From UBA9848 sp003454065 (GTDB lineage: Bacteria > Spirochaetota > Spirochaetia > Sphaerochaetales > Sphaerochaetaceae), in NCBI GenBank assembly GCA_946629155.1, contig CAMOXM010000037.1, positions 1 through 12,004 of the forward strand: a DNA stretch of 12,004 nucleotides, in the 5' to 3' direction. Made by a program: the position numbers and the translations under genes. Below the pieces are notes generated by a model. That model had not been told where the DNA came from. It saw only the letters and a program-made list of their open reading frames with translations, and did not search any database. Below, piece by piece: positions 6,443-11,968 of the stretch (its first letter is position 1; every line of letters begins with the position of its first letter).

Positions 6443-8416
6443 ATGCAGAATTTGGAGGAGCTGTTCAAAAAATACTATCTGGAATACACTTCGTATGTCG
6501 TCAAGGATAGGGCGATTCCGTATATCGAAGATGGATTCAAGCCGGTTCAGAGAAGAATAATCCAAACGCTTATAGACTCCGACAACGGATCCATGTATAA
6601 GGTTTCCGATATTACGGGTCGGACCATGAGGTACCACCCTCATGGCGATTCGTCAATATACGAGGCGTTGGTCAATCTGGTTAATGCGGGGTATTTCATA
6701 GAAGGAAACGGAAACTTCGGGAACATGCTGACCGGAACAGAGGCCGCCGCCGCTCGATATATAGAGTGCAGGCTGTATTCGTTCGCAAAGGAAGTTCTCT
6801 ATTCGCCTGACATAACGGAGTATGTGCCGTCGTATGACGGCAAGTACAAAGAGCCTGTCGTGTTTCCATCTAAGCTGCCTGCGGTCTTATTGCAGGGCGT
6901 GATGGGCATAGCGCCCGGCATGACATGCAAGATTTTCCCGCACAATCCGCTCGAAGTCATCGAATGCATGAAGACTGCGATAGACGGCGGGGATTTCCAG
7001 ATTTTCCCTGATCTTCCTACGGGAGGTCTGATTGACGTATCTTGTTACGATGACGGCAAGGGCGAGATATCGATTCGCTCCAAAGTGGATGTTGACGAGA
7101 AGAACAGAAAGCTTGTCGTACGCGAGATTCCTTATGGCGTGACCACCGAATCCCTGATAGCGGATATTGATTCCGCGACGAAAAAAGGCAAGTTGCATGC
7201 GGTTTCCATAAACGACTACACGACTAAAACCGCGAACATAGAGATAGAAATCGCAAAAGGCGATTGGAGCCTTGACAAGGAGCTTGAAAGCCTGTTCGCT
7301 CATACGAAAGCCGAGATGAAGGTGAAAGACCTTTCTCCGATGCTGATAGTGAACAAGCATCCTGTCATCATGGGCATATCGGAAATCATAAGGTTTCATG
7401 CCGCCTACCTTCAGGATGTTCTCAGAAGGGAGTTGGAGTTCGATCACGGCAAACTCATCGATAAGATGCAGATGCGCACGTTGGAGAGGATTTTCATCGA
7501 GGAACGCATTTACAAGAGAATAGAAACTCTTAGGACTCAGGAAGAGATCGACGCGCAGGTGCGCGAAGGACTCATGGCTTTCAAGGACGAGTTCGTTCGG
7601 GAATTGGTGGACGAGGATATCGAAAACCTGCTCAAATTGCCGATAAGGAGGATTTCCCTTTTCGACATAGAGAAGAACAGAAAGGATGTCGAGGAGCTGA
7701 ACAAGACGATAAAGGAGAACGAGGACAAGCAGCGCCATATCAAAAGATATGCCAAATCTGTTCTCGACAGACTCGCAAAACTCATACCGAAAAGCATCAA
7801 CACTGCGAGAAAAAGCGAAATAGCGTCTTTCTCCGTCATCAGCGTCAAGGATTTGGCGGAGGAGAATCTGCAGCTCAAATACGATAGGAGCTCAGGATAT
7901 ATCGGGTATGCTCTGAAAACAGGCGATGATTTGTTCATGGTGGGAGAATCAAGCAAGATCCTAATCGTGCTTAAGGATGGAACTTATCATGTCACTCAGG
8001 CGCAGGATAAGTATTTCGCGGGGAAAAACGTCGCATTTGTCTTGCCTGCCGACAAGGATTTGCTTAGGAAAACGATCTTTACGATCCTGTTCAGGAGCAA
8101 ATCCACTAAAGTCATGATGATAAAGAGATGCTGCATAACGCAATTCATAATGAATAGGATGTATTCGCTTGTTCCGGATGGCGATTTCGAAGCGAAATTC
8201 ATATGCAAGGACGAAGAGGGACGTCTTACGATCGAATTCAAAACCGGCAGAATCAAAACCGAGCAAGTGTGGCTATCCGATTTTCTCGTCAAGGGCGTTT
8301 CCTCTCAAGGCGTGCAGCTGACCAGACGCGAAGTGGAGAAGATAGGGTACAGGAAGATGAACGCGGAAGACAAGCCGCCGGCAACAGCCGAACCGGATCT
8401 GTTTTCCAATGGTTGA
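6443..8416 (+). CDS. parC: Type IIA topoisomerase A subunit, ParC/GyrA-like, short form
   Basis: This is the DNA breakage-reunion subunit of topoisomerase IV or a gyrase paralogue; with a ParE/GyrB partner it passes one duplex through another. Motifs: YTSYVVKDRAIPYIEDGFKPVQRRII (15-40), the QRDR helix HPHGDSSIYEALVNL (65-79) with wild-type-like Ser70 and Glu74, the catalytic Tyr106 in AARYIECRL, and GIAPGMTCKIFPHNP. The tower and coiled-coil part covers about 330-480 (RTLERIFIEERIYKRIE, IPIRRISLFDIEKNR-like blocks). At 657 aa it is shorter than E. coli ParC (752) or GyrA (875), so the C-terminal beta-pinwheel is reduced. This shape is known from spirochaetes and Chlamydiae/Lentisphaerae. No GyrA-box motif is evident, which favours ParC. 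GGAGG (6428-6432) precedes the ATG by 10 nt, inside the upstream gene. parE is not in the window. Confidence 0.88.
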   Translation: MQNLEELFKKYYLEYTSYVVKDRAIPYIEDGFKPVQRRIIQTLIDSDNGSMYKVSDITGRTMRYHPHGDSSIYEALVNLVNAGYFIEGNGNFGNMLTGTEAAAARYIECRLYSFAKEVLYSPDITEYVPSYDGKYKEPVVFPSKLPAVLLQGVMGIAPGMTCKIFPHNPLEVIECMKTAIDGGDFQIFPDLPTGGLIDVSCYDDGKGEISIRSKVDVDEKNRKLVVREIPYGVTTESLIADIDSATKKGKLHAVSINDYTTKTANIEIEIAKGDWSLDKELESLFAHTKAEMKVKDLSPMLIVNKHPVIMGISEIIRFHAAYLQDVLRRELEFDHGKLIDKMQMRTLERIFIEERIYKRIETLRTQEEIDAQVREGLMAFKDEFVRELVDEDIENLLKLPIRRISLFDIEKNRKDVEELNKTIKENEDKQRHIKRYAKSVLDRLAKLIPKSINTARKSEIASFSVISVKDLAEENLQLKYDRSSGYIGYALKTGDDLFMVGESSKILIVLKDGTYHVTQAQDKYFAGKNVAFVLPADKDLLRKTIFTILFRSKSTKVMMIKRCCITQFIMNRMYSLVPDGDFEAKFICKDEEGRLTIEFKTGRIKTEQVWLSDFLVKGVSSQGVQLTRREVEKIGYRKMNAEDKPPATAEPDLFSNG

Positions 8417-8422
8417 GGACGA

Positions 8423-9607
8423 ATGGAAAGCAAGAAAGAATATTTGATGAGGCTCGGCGAGATTTCGCTGAAAGGGTTGAACAGAAGGGATTTCGAAAGG
8501 CAGCTGGCATTGAATGTCAAAAGCAAGCTGGGTACGAATCGCTCGAACATACGCAGCGGAAAAGGCAGAATGCACCTTGAGGTTTCGTCGGATGTTCCGG
8601 ATTCGCTTTTGAACGGCATATTATCGACTACGTTCGGAATTTCCTTTTTCGCCAGATGCTATTCGTGCAAAAAAGATCTCGATGAAATGGACAGACTTGC
8701 TGAGGTCGTCCTGAAGGAGAGCTTCGCGAACGACGGCTCGTCGTTCAAGATAGATGCGAGGAGGGAGGATAAGGGGTTTCCGCTTTCAAGCTATCAGATA
8801 GAATGCCGCCTTGCCGACGTAGTGCATAAATGCTTTCCTTCGCTATCCGTTTGCTTGAAGAATCCGAAGCGCATCCTGCATGTCGAGGTTCGCGACAGGA
8901 TATACTTCTATTCTTCCCAATGCCCTTCGCCCGGCGGCTTGCCTGCCGGTTCTTCTGGAAAGGCTCTTTGCCTGCTTTCGGGAGGAATCGATTCTCCGGT
9001 CGCCGCTTACATGGCGGCATCAAGAGGGCTTCATCTGGAATTGGTCTATTTCCATGCTTACCCATATACCGGCGATGAGGCTTTGGACAAGGTGAAGAAG
9101 CTCGCTGAAATCATTTCGCCGTATCTGAACGGCACTGTTCTTCATGTCGTGAATTTCACCCCGATGGAGAAGCTTATCGAATCCTATGCGTCCGAACGCG
9201 AGAAGACGCTGATGCTCAGAGCGGCGATGATACGCGTCGCCGAGAAAATCGCTCGTAAAAGGCGATGCGGCGCACTTGTAACCGGCGAATCGCTCGCCCA
9301 GGTGGCCTCGCAAACCTTGGAGGCGCTCGACTTCACGACCTCCATGACCAATATGCTGGTGATGCGCCCGCTGATAGGGATGGACAAGGAGGCGATAACC
9401 GCTTTGGCGCGTAAAGTCGGAACTTATGAGACATCCATTCTGCCATACAGCGACTGCTGTTCGCTTTTTTCGCCATCTCATCCTATGACCAGACCCAATC
9501 GCGAAAAGGAAACGAAGGCTTATTTCTCGATGACAGGCGCGGAAGAGGCCGAGGACGCAGCCGTGTCCGGTTGCGAGGAATTCCTGTATTCTGCTGCTGA
9601 GTTCTGA
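8423..9607 (+). CDS. thiI: tRNA 4-thiouridine synthase ThiI, without rhodanese domain
   Basis: ThiI adenylates and thiolates U8 of tRNA (s4U), a near-UV sensor; in many bacteria it also supplies sulfur for the thiamine thiazole. Domain order is visible: an N-terminal ferredoxin-like domain beginning YLMRLGEISLKGLNRRDFE (7-25), a THUMP domain (about 60-165), then the adenylation domain with PP-loop CLLSGGIDSPVAAYMA (183-198), VTGESLAQVASQTLEAL (286-302) and the family block ILPYSDCCSLFSPSHP (339-354; Cys345/346). The 394 aa end soon after, so the rhodanese domain of E. coli ThiI (482 aa) is missing; such short forms must receive sulfur differently and keep the tRNA reaction in studied cases. 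The ATG is 6 nt after the parC stop, with GAGGA overlapping that stop (8415-8419). It is the last gene of the operon; no intrinsic terminator is evident after it. Confidence 0.94.
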   Translation: MESKKEYLMRLGEISLKGLNRRDFERQLALNVKSKLGTNRSNIRSGKGRMHLEVSSDVPDSLLNGILSTTFGISFFARCYSCKKDLDEMDRLAEVVLKESFANDGSSFKIDARREDKGFPLSSYQIECRLADVVHKCFPSLSVCLKNPKRILHVEVRDRIYFYSSQCPSPGGLPAGSSGKALCLLSGGIDSPVAAYMAASRGLHLELVYFHAYPYTGDEALDKVKKLAEIISPYLNGTVLHVVNFTPMEKLIESYASEREKTLMLRAAMIRVAEKIARKRRCGALVTGESLAQVASQTLEALDFTTSMTNMLVMRPLIGMDKEAITALARKVGTYETSILPYSDCCSLFSPSHPMTRPNREKETKAYFSMTGAEEAEDAAVSGCEEFLYSAAEF

Positions 9608-9808
9608 TTCTTTGATGCATCGCATGGCTTGATGATAACAGTATTCAACGTCTTTTGGAAGCATGATAGGGTTTTCCAGCCTTCGTCCACCCCGAGAACA
9701 GATTTGATACAAGCGTGAGCGAGCGTCGAATTGCAAGGAAGAGCTCGTTCTTATTTGAAATGAGGCCGAGCGAACGCTTGAAGAGATTTCACGTAAGAGA
9801 AATCTATA

Positions 9809-9844
9809 CAATTACACGATTACTACTCGATTACACACGATTAC
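9809..9844 (+). repeat. Helically phased CGATTAC direct repeats
   Basis: CGATTAC occurs three times, at 9817-9823, 9828-9834 and 9838-9844, with start-to-start distances of 11 and 10 bp. A fourth imperfect copy, CAATTAC, is at 9809-9815. Flanking bases are partly shared (ACGATTACT twice). Spacing of one helical turn places all three copies on the same DNA face, as expected for cooperative protein binding at an operator or small iteron array. The site lies where composition changes from core-like to AT-rich, upstream of the small-gene island. The bound protein, if any, is unknown. Confidence 0.5.
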
Positions 9845-9975
9845 TTTTGTTGATTTTCAATGAGTTGGGAGAGTTGATATGTCTCAGTTGCTTGTGCTTA
9901 GAACCTGATTAACGGACTGATTTCTTGATTTTATATTTTTATTTTGACATAATTAACAGAAATAAAAAAGAGAGA

Positions 9976-10004
9976 TTGACAAAAAAATATTTATCACCTA
10001 AGAA
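9976..10004 (+). promoter_or_regulatory. Possible weak promoter upstream of the small-gene island
   Basis: A perfect TTGACA (9976-9981) is followed after 17 bp by TAAGAA (9999-10004), which matches only 3 of 6 bases of the -10 consensus. An identical TTGACA sits exactly 32 bp upstream (9944-9949) and has no usable -10. Either box could be a -35 element, or both could be part of a protein-binding site. The nearest downstream candidate start is the GTG at 10105. Confidence 0.25.
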
Positions 10005-10031
10005 AGCAACGATAACTTTGTCTAAGAGTTA

Positions 10032-10058
10032 CTCCCTCTCCCTCTTCCTCTCCCTTCT
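10032..10058 (+). other. 27-nt uninterrupted polypyrimidine tract
   Basis: Every base from 10032 to 10058 is C or T. The first 13 bases (10032-10044) form a perfect mirror repeat centred on C at 10038. Mirror-symmetric polypyrimidine tracts can in principle form triplex (H-) DNA; this one is short. It may be only low-complexity drift between genes. Confidence 0.45.
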
Positions 10059-10104
10059 GACGTTTTTTTAACAACATTTATTTTTTTGCATTACCACAGC
10101 TTAC

Positions 10105-10383
10105 GTGGCAATCTTTAGCAAGGCGTTGGAAAATGATATTTCATTTACAACGTTTTGGGGTGTTCAGATTTTGCTTTGCTTTATATCCCTCTTAGGGATA
10201 ATTTTTTCTATTCTTTGGATTTGCATGGCACGTGCTTCAAAAGCGAATCAAGAAGAGTTCGAGATGCGACTCACTGTTTTTGGAAGAGAATCTGAGATTT
10301 CTGCATTGAATCGTGCAGAAAATTTTGATGATGAATTTTTTTTAACAAAACGGGTACTCATCCAAATATACTCGGCGAAGTAG
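10105..10383 (+). CDS. Small membrane protein of unknown function, probable upstream half of a frameshifted gene
   Basis: I do not recognise this 92-aa product. It has one strong transmembrane segment (about residues 15-45, WGVQILLCFISLLGIIFS at its core), then a charged, probably cytoplasmic helix rich in Glu and Arg (KANQEEFEMRL, ESEISALNRAENFDDE). The frame is open upstream to 10072, and GTG 10105 is the only usual start codon before residue 47. There is no Shine-Dalgarno sequence, so the true start is uncertain. At 10336-10343 the gene holds a T8 run; in frame it reads TTT TTT TTA, a canonical -1 slippery heptamer (10338-10344). In frame 0 the protein ends 12 residues after the slip point; a -1 shift there continues without a stop into the next ORF, for 210 aa in total. 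It is AT-rich compared with the core genes. Confidence 0.5.
   Translation: MAIFSKALENDISFTTFWGVQILLCFISLLGIIFSILWICMARASKANQEEFEMRLTVFGRESEISALNRAENFDDEFFLTKRVLIQIYSAK
10338..10374 (+). promoter_or_regulatory. Candidate -1 frameshift signal: T TTT TTA plus downstream stem-loop
   Basis: The heptamer T TTT TTA (10338-10344) is in the correct register relative to the upstream frame (codons TTT 10339-10341, TTA 10342-10344). It is the U UUU UUA type used by HIV-1 gag-pol. Six bases later a stem can form: CGGGTA (10351-10356) pairs with TACTCG (10369-10374), including one G-U pair, around a 12-nt loop. That spacing is in the usual range for a stimulatory structure, but the stem is short and weak. 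No clear upstream Shine-Dalgarno-like stimulator is seen. A T8 run is also a natural spot for a real or sequencing indel, so this is a candidate only. Confidence 0.38.
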
Positions 10384-10388
10384 ATTCG

Positions 10389-10736
10389 TTGAAGTTTAGG
10401 AAATACGCCAAATGGTGCCATAAAACCAATACAAGGTTTTTTTCAACAATTGGCGGGTCGTTCAGCGTTAGCAAGATTAATATAATTATAGGCTTTGTTT
10501 TTATGCTTCTATTTTTGTTTCATGGAGTTATAGTTGGCTTGTCTGTTGGGATGCGGAACGCAGGCGGGATGGTGTTGGTGGCTATGTGTAGAATTGATGG
10601 AATCCAACTGGGTCTACTGACAGAAGGCAATCAATCATTTTTTGAATACTTGTGTTATGTATTCTCAAATATAAGCTGTTTTAGCGTGGCGTGTCCTATT
10701 GCATGCATTTTAATTGTTGTTGGGATTGGGGTGTAG
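10389..10736 (+). CDS. Membrane protein of unknown function, probable downstream half of the frameshifted gene
   Basis: No family is recognised. From TTG 10389 the product is 115 aa, but the frame is open from 10335 and reads protein-like there (NKTGTHPNILGEVDSLKF), which argues against an independent start. There is no ribosome-binding site before the TTG. Two membrane spans are visible: about residues 31-55 (IIIGFVFMLLFLFHGVIVGL at its core) and about 88-115 at the extreme C-terminus. A basic, aromatic stretch (residues 1-20) precedes the first. Joined to the upstream ORF by a -1 shift, the protein would have three spans and about 210 aa. If the shift is not real, this is either a separate poorly initiated gene or the remnant of a broken one. 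Confidence 0.45.
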   Translation: MKFRKYAKWCHKTNTRFFSTIGGSFSVSKINIIIGFVFMLLFLFHGVIVGLSVGMRNAGGMVLVAMCRIDGIQLGLLTEGNQSFFEYLCYVFSNISCFSVACPIACILIVVGIGV

Positions 10737-10796
10737 CTTTTGTTGAAGAAGCTGTTATATTCTAATCATTTGAATCATAGAAAATGAGGCAGTTGA

Positions 10797-11057
10797 ATGT
10801 GTGCAAAATATGTAGATTATGATTTCTTTGATAAAAATTGTAAAAGTTGCGAGTTTCATGATACCAGAGGCGATGGATTTAAGCATTATTGCCAATATGA
10901 GAAAAGTAGCTGTAAGATTTTTACTTATAAGAGGCGAATAAAGTTTAAGAGCCATATGATAATTAAGTTTTGTAAGGAGAGAAATTCAGTCATGGAGTGT
11001 GTTAATTTGAGGAAGGCTATTGATGAAACCCTCACTAAGATAGGAAAGGTCGATTGA
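10797..11057 (+). CDS. Small cysteine-rich, probably metal-binding protein of unknown function
   Basis: The 86-aa product is basic and contains seven cysteines. Cys15-x-x-Cys18, then Cys32 and Cys39 with His21 and His30 nearby, would suit a zinc ribbon or a similar metal site; Cys59 and Cys68 follow. The C-terminal third (CVNLRKAIDETLTKIGKVD) looks helical. I know no family with this pattern at this size. The ATG is well supported: GAGG at 10786-10789 lies 7 nt upstream. The next gene starts one base after this stop, so the two are almost certainly co-translated. It could equally be a small regulator or nucleic-acid-binding protein. Confidence 0.7.
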   Translation: MCAKYVDYDFFDKNCKSCEFHDTRGDGFKHYCQYEKSSCKIFTYKRRIKFKSHMIIKFCKERNSVMECVNLRKAIDETLTKIGKVD

Positions 11058-11058
11058 C

Positions 11059-11403
11059 ATGATACTTATGCTAGATTCAATAATAAAGCCCAAAAAAGGT
11101 GATGCTAAAGAAGGTAAGGCACTTCACGAAGAAGTGTTTATTGATGGCAGTGATTTGCGTGTTGCTTTGCAAATTGGTGATGAGTATATGAAATATCGTT
11201 CTCATATTGATGCTTTGAAGCCTCAAATTGAATATTGGGGGCATTGCGGTGCCGATGAGAGAAAAGAAGCTAACTTTGTCTATGTTGACAAGGTATCTGG
11301 TTGGGATGATTCCGATAAAAAAGTCGTTGAAGCGGTTTTTATGATTGGTGCATTTCATGATATGGTAAAGAATGTAATCGATTTGTTGTATAAAATCGTT
11401 TAG
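11059..11403 (+). CDS. Small soluble protein of unknown function, coupled to the Cys-rich gene
   Basis: This 114-aa product has no signal peptide or membrane span and is not recognised. It is mixed alpha/beta-like: a charged N-terminus (KPKKGDAKEGKALHEE), a probable helix IGDEYMKYRSHIDALKPQIE, a central region YWGHCGADERKEANFVYVD, and a C-terminal helix (VVEAVFMIGAFHDMVKNVIDLLY). The ATG at 11059 is one base after the upstream stop, and AAAGG at 11045-11049 lies 9 nt before it; an in-frame ATG at 11068 is the alternative. The close coupling suggests that the two products act together, for example as a complex, but nothing in the sequence shows how. Confidence 0.68.
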   Translation: MILMLDSIIKPKKGDAKEGKALHEEVFIDGSDLRVALQIGDEYMKYRSHIDALKPQIEYWGHCGADERKEANFVYVDKVSGWDDSDKKVVEAVFMIGAFHDMVKNVIDLLYKIV

Positions 11404-11425
11404 ATTTAGAATTGGAGGTGTTTTT

Positions 11426-11590
11426 ATGAAAAGAGTTGTGTTTTTGATTTGCGCTTGCATTGGCATCGTATTCGCTTCGTCTTCGTGTTCGTCCATTAAG
11501 ACCCATGGGCAGTCTGCATTGTATGCGTTCAGTCTTTTCGAAGATGAATATGATGAAGCTAAGTCCTGCAAGGAGCAGAACAGCTTTTAG
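11426..11590 (+). pseudogene. Small lipoprotein, frame probably broken; continues in another frame to 11685
   Basis: An excellent ribosome site (GGAGG 11414-11418, 7 nt spacing) precedes ATG 11426. The 54-aa product begins MKRVVFLICACIGIVFASSSC: a basic start, a hydrophobic core and a Cys at 21 in a relaxed lipobox (SSSC lacks the usual Leu at -3). It is predicted to be an exported lipoprotein. It stops at TAG 11588-11590. From 11563, the -1 frame is open to TAG 11683-11685 and reads like a helical protein (EQLLDSMRSVIKPDLQEHI, then DDSVRTALKS). A -1 change between 11563 and 11588 would give about 86 aa. No slippery heptamer is present, so a mutation or a sequence error is more likely than programmed shifting. 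The extended stop codon lies inside the downstream repeat, as if the repeat had replaced the original 3' end. No protein family is recognised. Confidence 0.55.
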
Positions 11591-11676
11591 ATTCGATGCG
11601 GAGTGTTATCAAACCGGATTTGCAAGAACATATCGACGACAGTGTAAGAACGGCGTTAAAATCTAATCATCACTGC

Positions 11677-11714
11677 GGAACGTAGTCGTTCCGCCCATAG
11701 CCGTACGGCTGCGC
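11677..11714 (+). repeat. 38-bp repeat, copy 1, with perfect hairpin
   Basis: Copy 1 matches the copy at 11931-11968 at 32 of 38 positions. It opens with a perfect 6-bp hairpin, GGAACG-TAGT-CGTTCC (11677-11692), and also contains the 12-bp palindrome AGCCGTACGGCT (11699-11710). The shared sequence continues to CTGCGC. Its fifth base onward supplies the TAG (11683-11685) that would end the extended lipoprotein frame. Confidence 0.65.
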
Positions 11715-11930
11715 AAGAGCTTACTTTGCAAACCATTGCGTGACCAGATGGCGCAAAGCCGGAAAGAGAAAGCGCTTCAGTTGCCTGCGAAAAGTTTTCG
11801 TATGCTTCCGTTGTGATTTCGTTCGAGCCTTCTCTTTCTACATCTTCATCGGCCGCATCTGCGCGAGCCGTTGCAGAGCAAAGGCTCGCCGGCGGAATCA
11901 TGCTGTTGTTTCCGTTTGTATCATTCCTTT

Positions 11931-11968
11931 GGAATGTAGTCGCTCCGCCCATTGTCGTGCGTCTGCGC
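11931..11968 (+). repeat. 38-bp repeat, copy 2, diverged
   Basis: Copy 2 is in the same orientation, 254 bp downstream of copy 1, with six substitutions. These break the 16-nt hairpin of copy 1 at two stem positions and also lose the 12-bp palindrome. A different hairpin is present instead: CATTCC-TTT-GGAATG (11922-11936), formed with the sequence just outside. Read on the minus strand, the two copies give similar peptides (TAMGGTTTFR and TTMGGATTFQ), so the element may be a decayed coding or mobile unit. Confidence 0.6.

Larger units (their letters stand above)
9608..10104 (+). other. 497-nt spacer between thiI and the AT-rich island, no convincing gene
   Basis: Up to about 9780 the composition resembles the core genes; after that it becomes clearly AT-rich with homopolymer runs. 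It contains a 7-bp inverted repeat CAAGCGT/ACGCTTG (9710-9716 and 9774-9780), CGATTAC repeats (9809-9844), two TTGACA boxes (9944-9949, 9976-9981), a polypyrimidine tract (10032-10058), and T7 runs at 10063-10069 and 10081-10087. The T-runs are not preceded by GC-rich stems, so they do not read as intrinsic terminators. No tRNA is evident. A 65-codon GTG frame (9715-9912) has no ribosome site or protein-like features, and I left it out. Confidence 0.6.

Noticed and set aside
9020..9811. 263-codon minus-strand frame
   Set aside because: Most of it is antisense to thiI; no ribosome site or recognisable motif, and the part beyond thiI is not protein-like enough.
9715..9912. 65-codon GTG frame in the thiI-island spacer
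   Set aside because: No Shine-Dalgarno sequence; it crosses the CGATTAC repeats and the composition change, with no plausible domain.
10063..10087. T7 runs as intrinsic terminators for thiI
   Set aside because: No GC-rich stem precedes either run; they lie in generally AT-rich sequence.
11460..11666. 68-codon plus-strand frame overlapping the small lipoprotein
   Set aside because: The signal peptide, Cys21 and ribosome site belong to the frame at 11426; this frame is a Ser/Arg-rich shadow.
11656..11952. 98-codon minus-strand frame over the repeats
   Set aside because: It runs through both repeat copies, starts within one of them, lacks a ribosome site and matches no family I know. It could be a repeat-encoded remnant.
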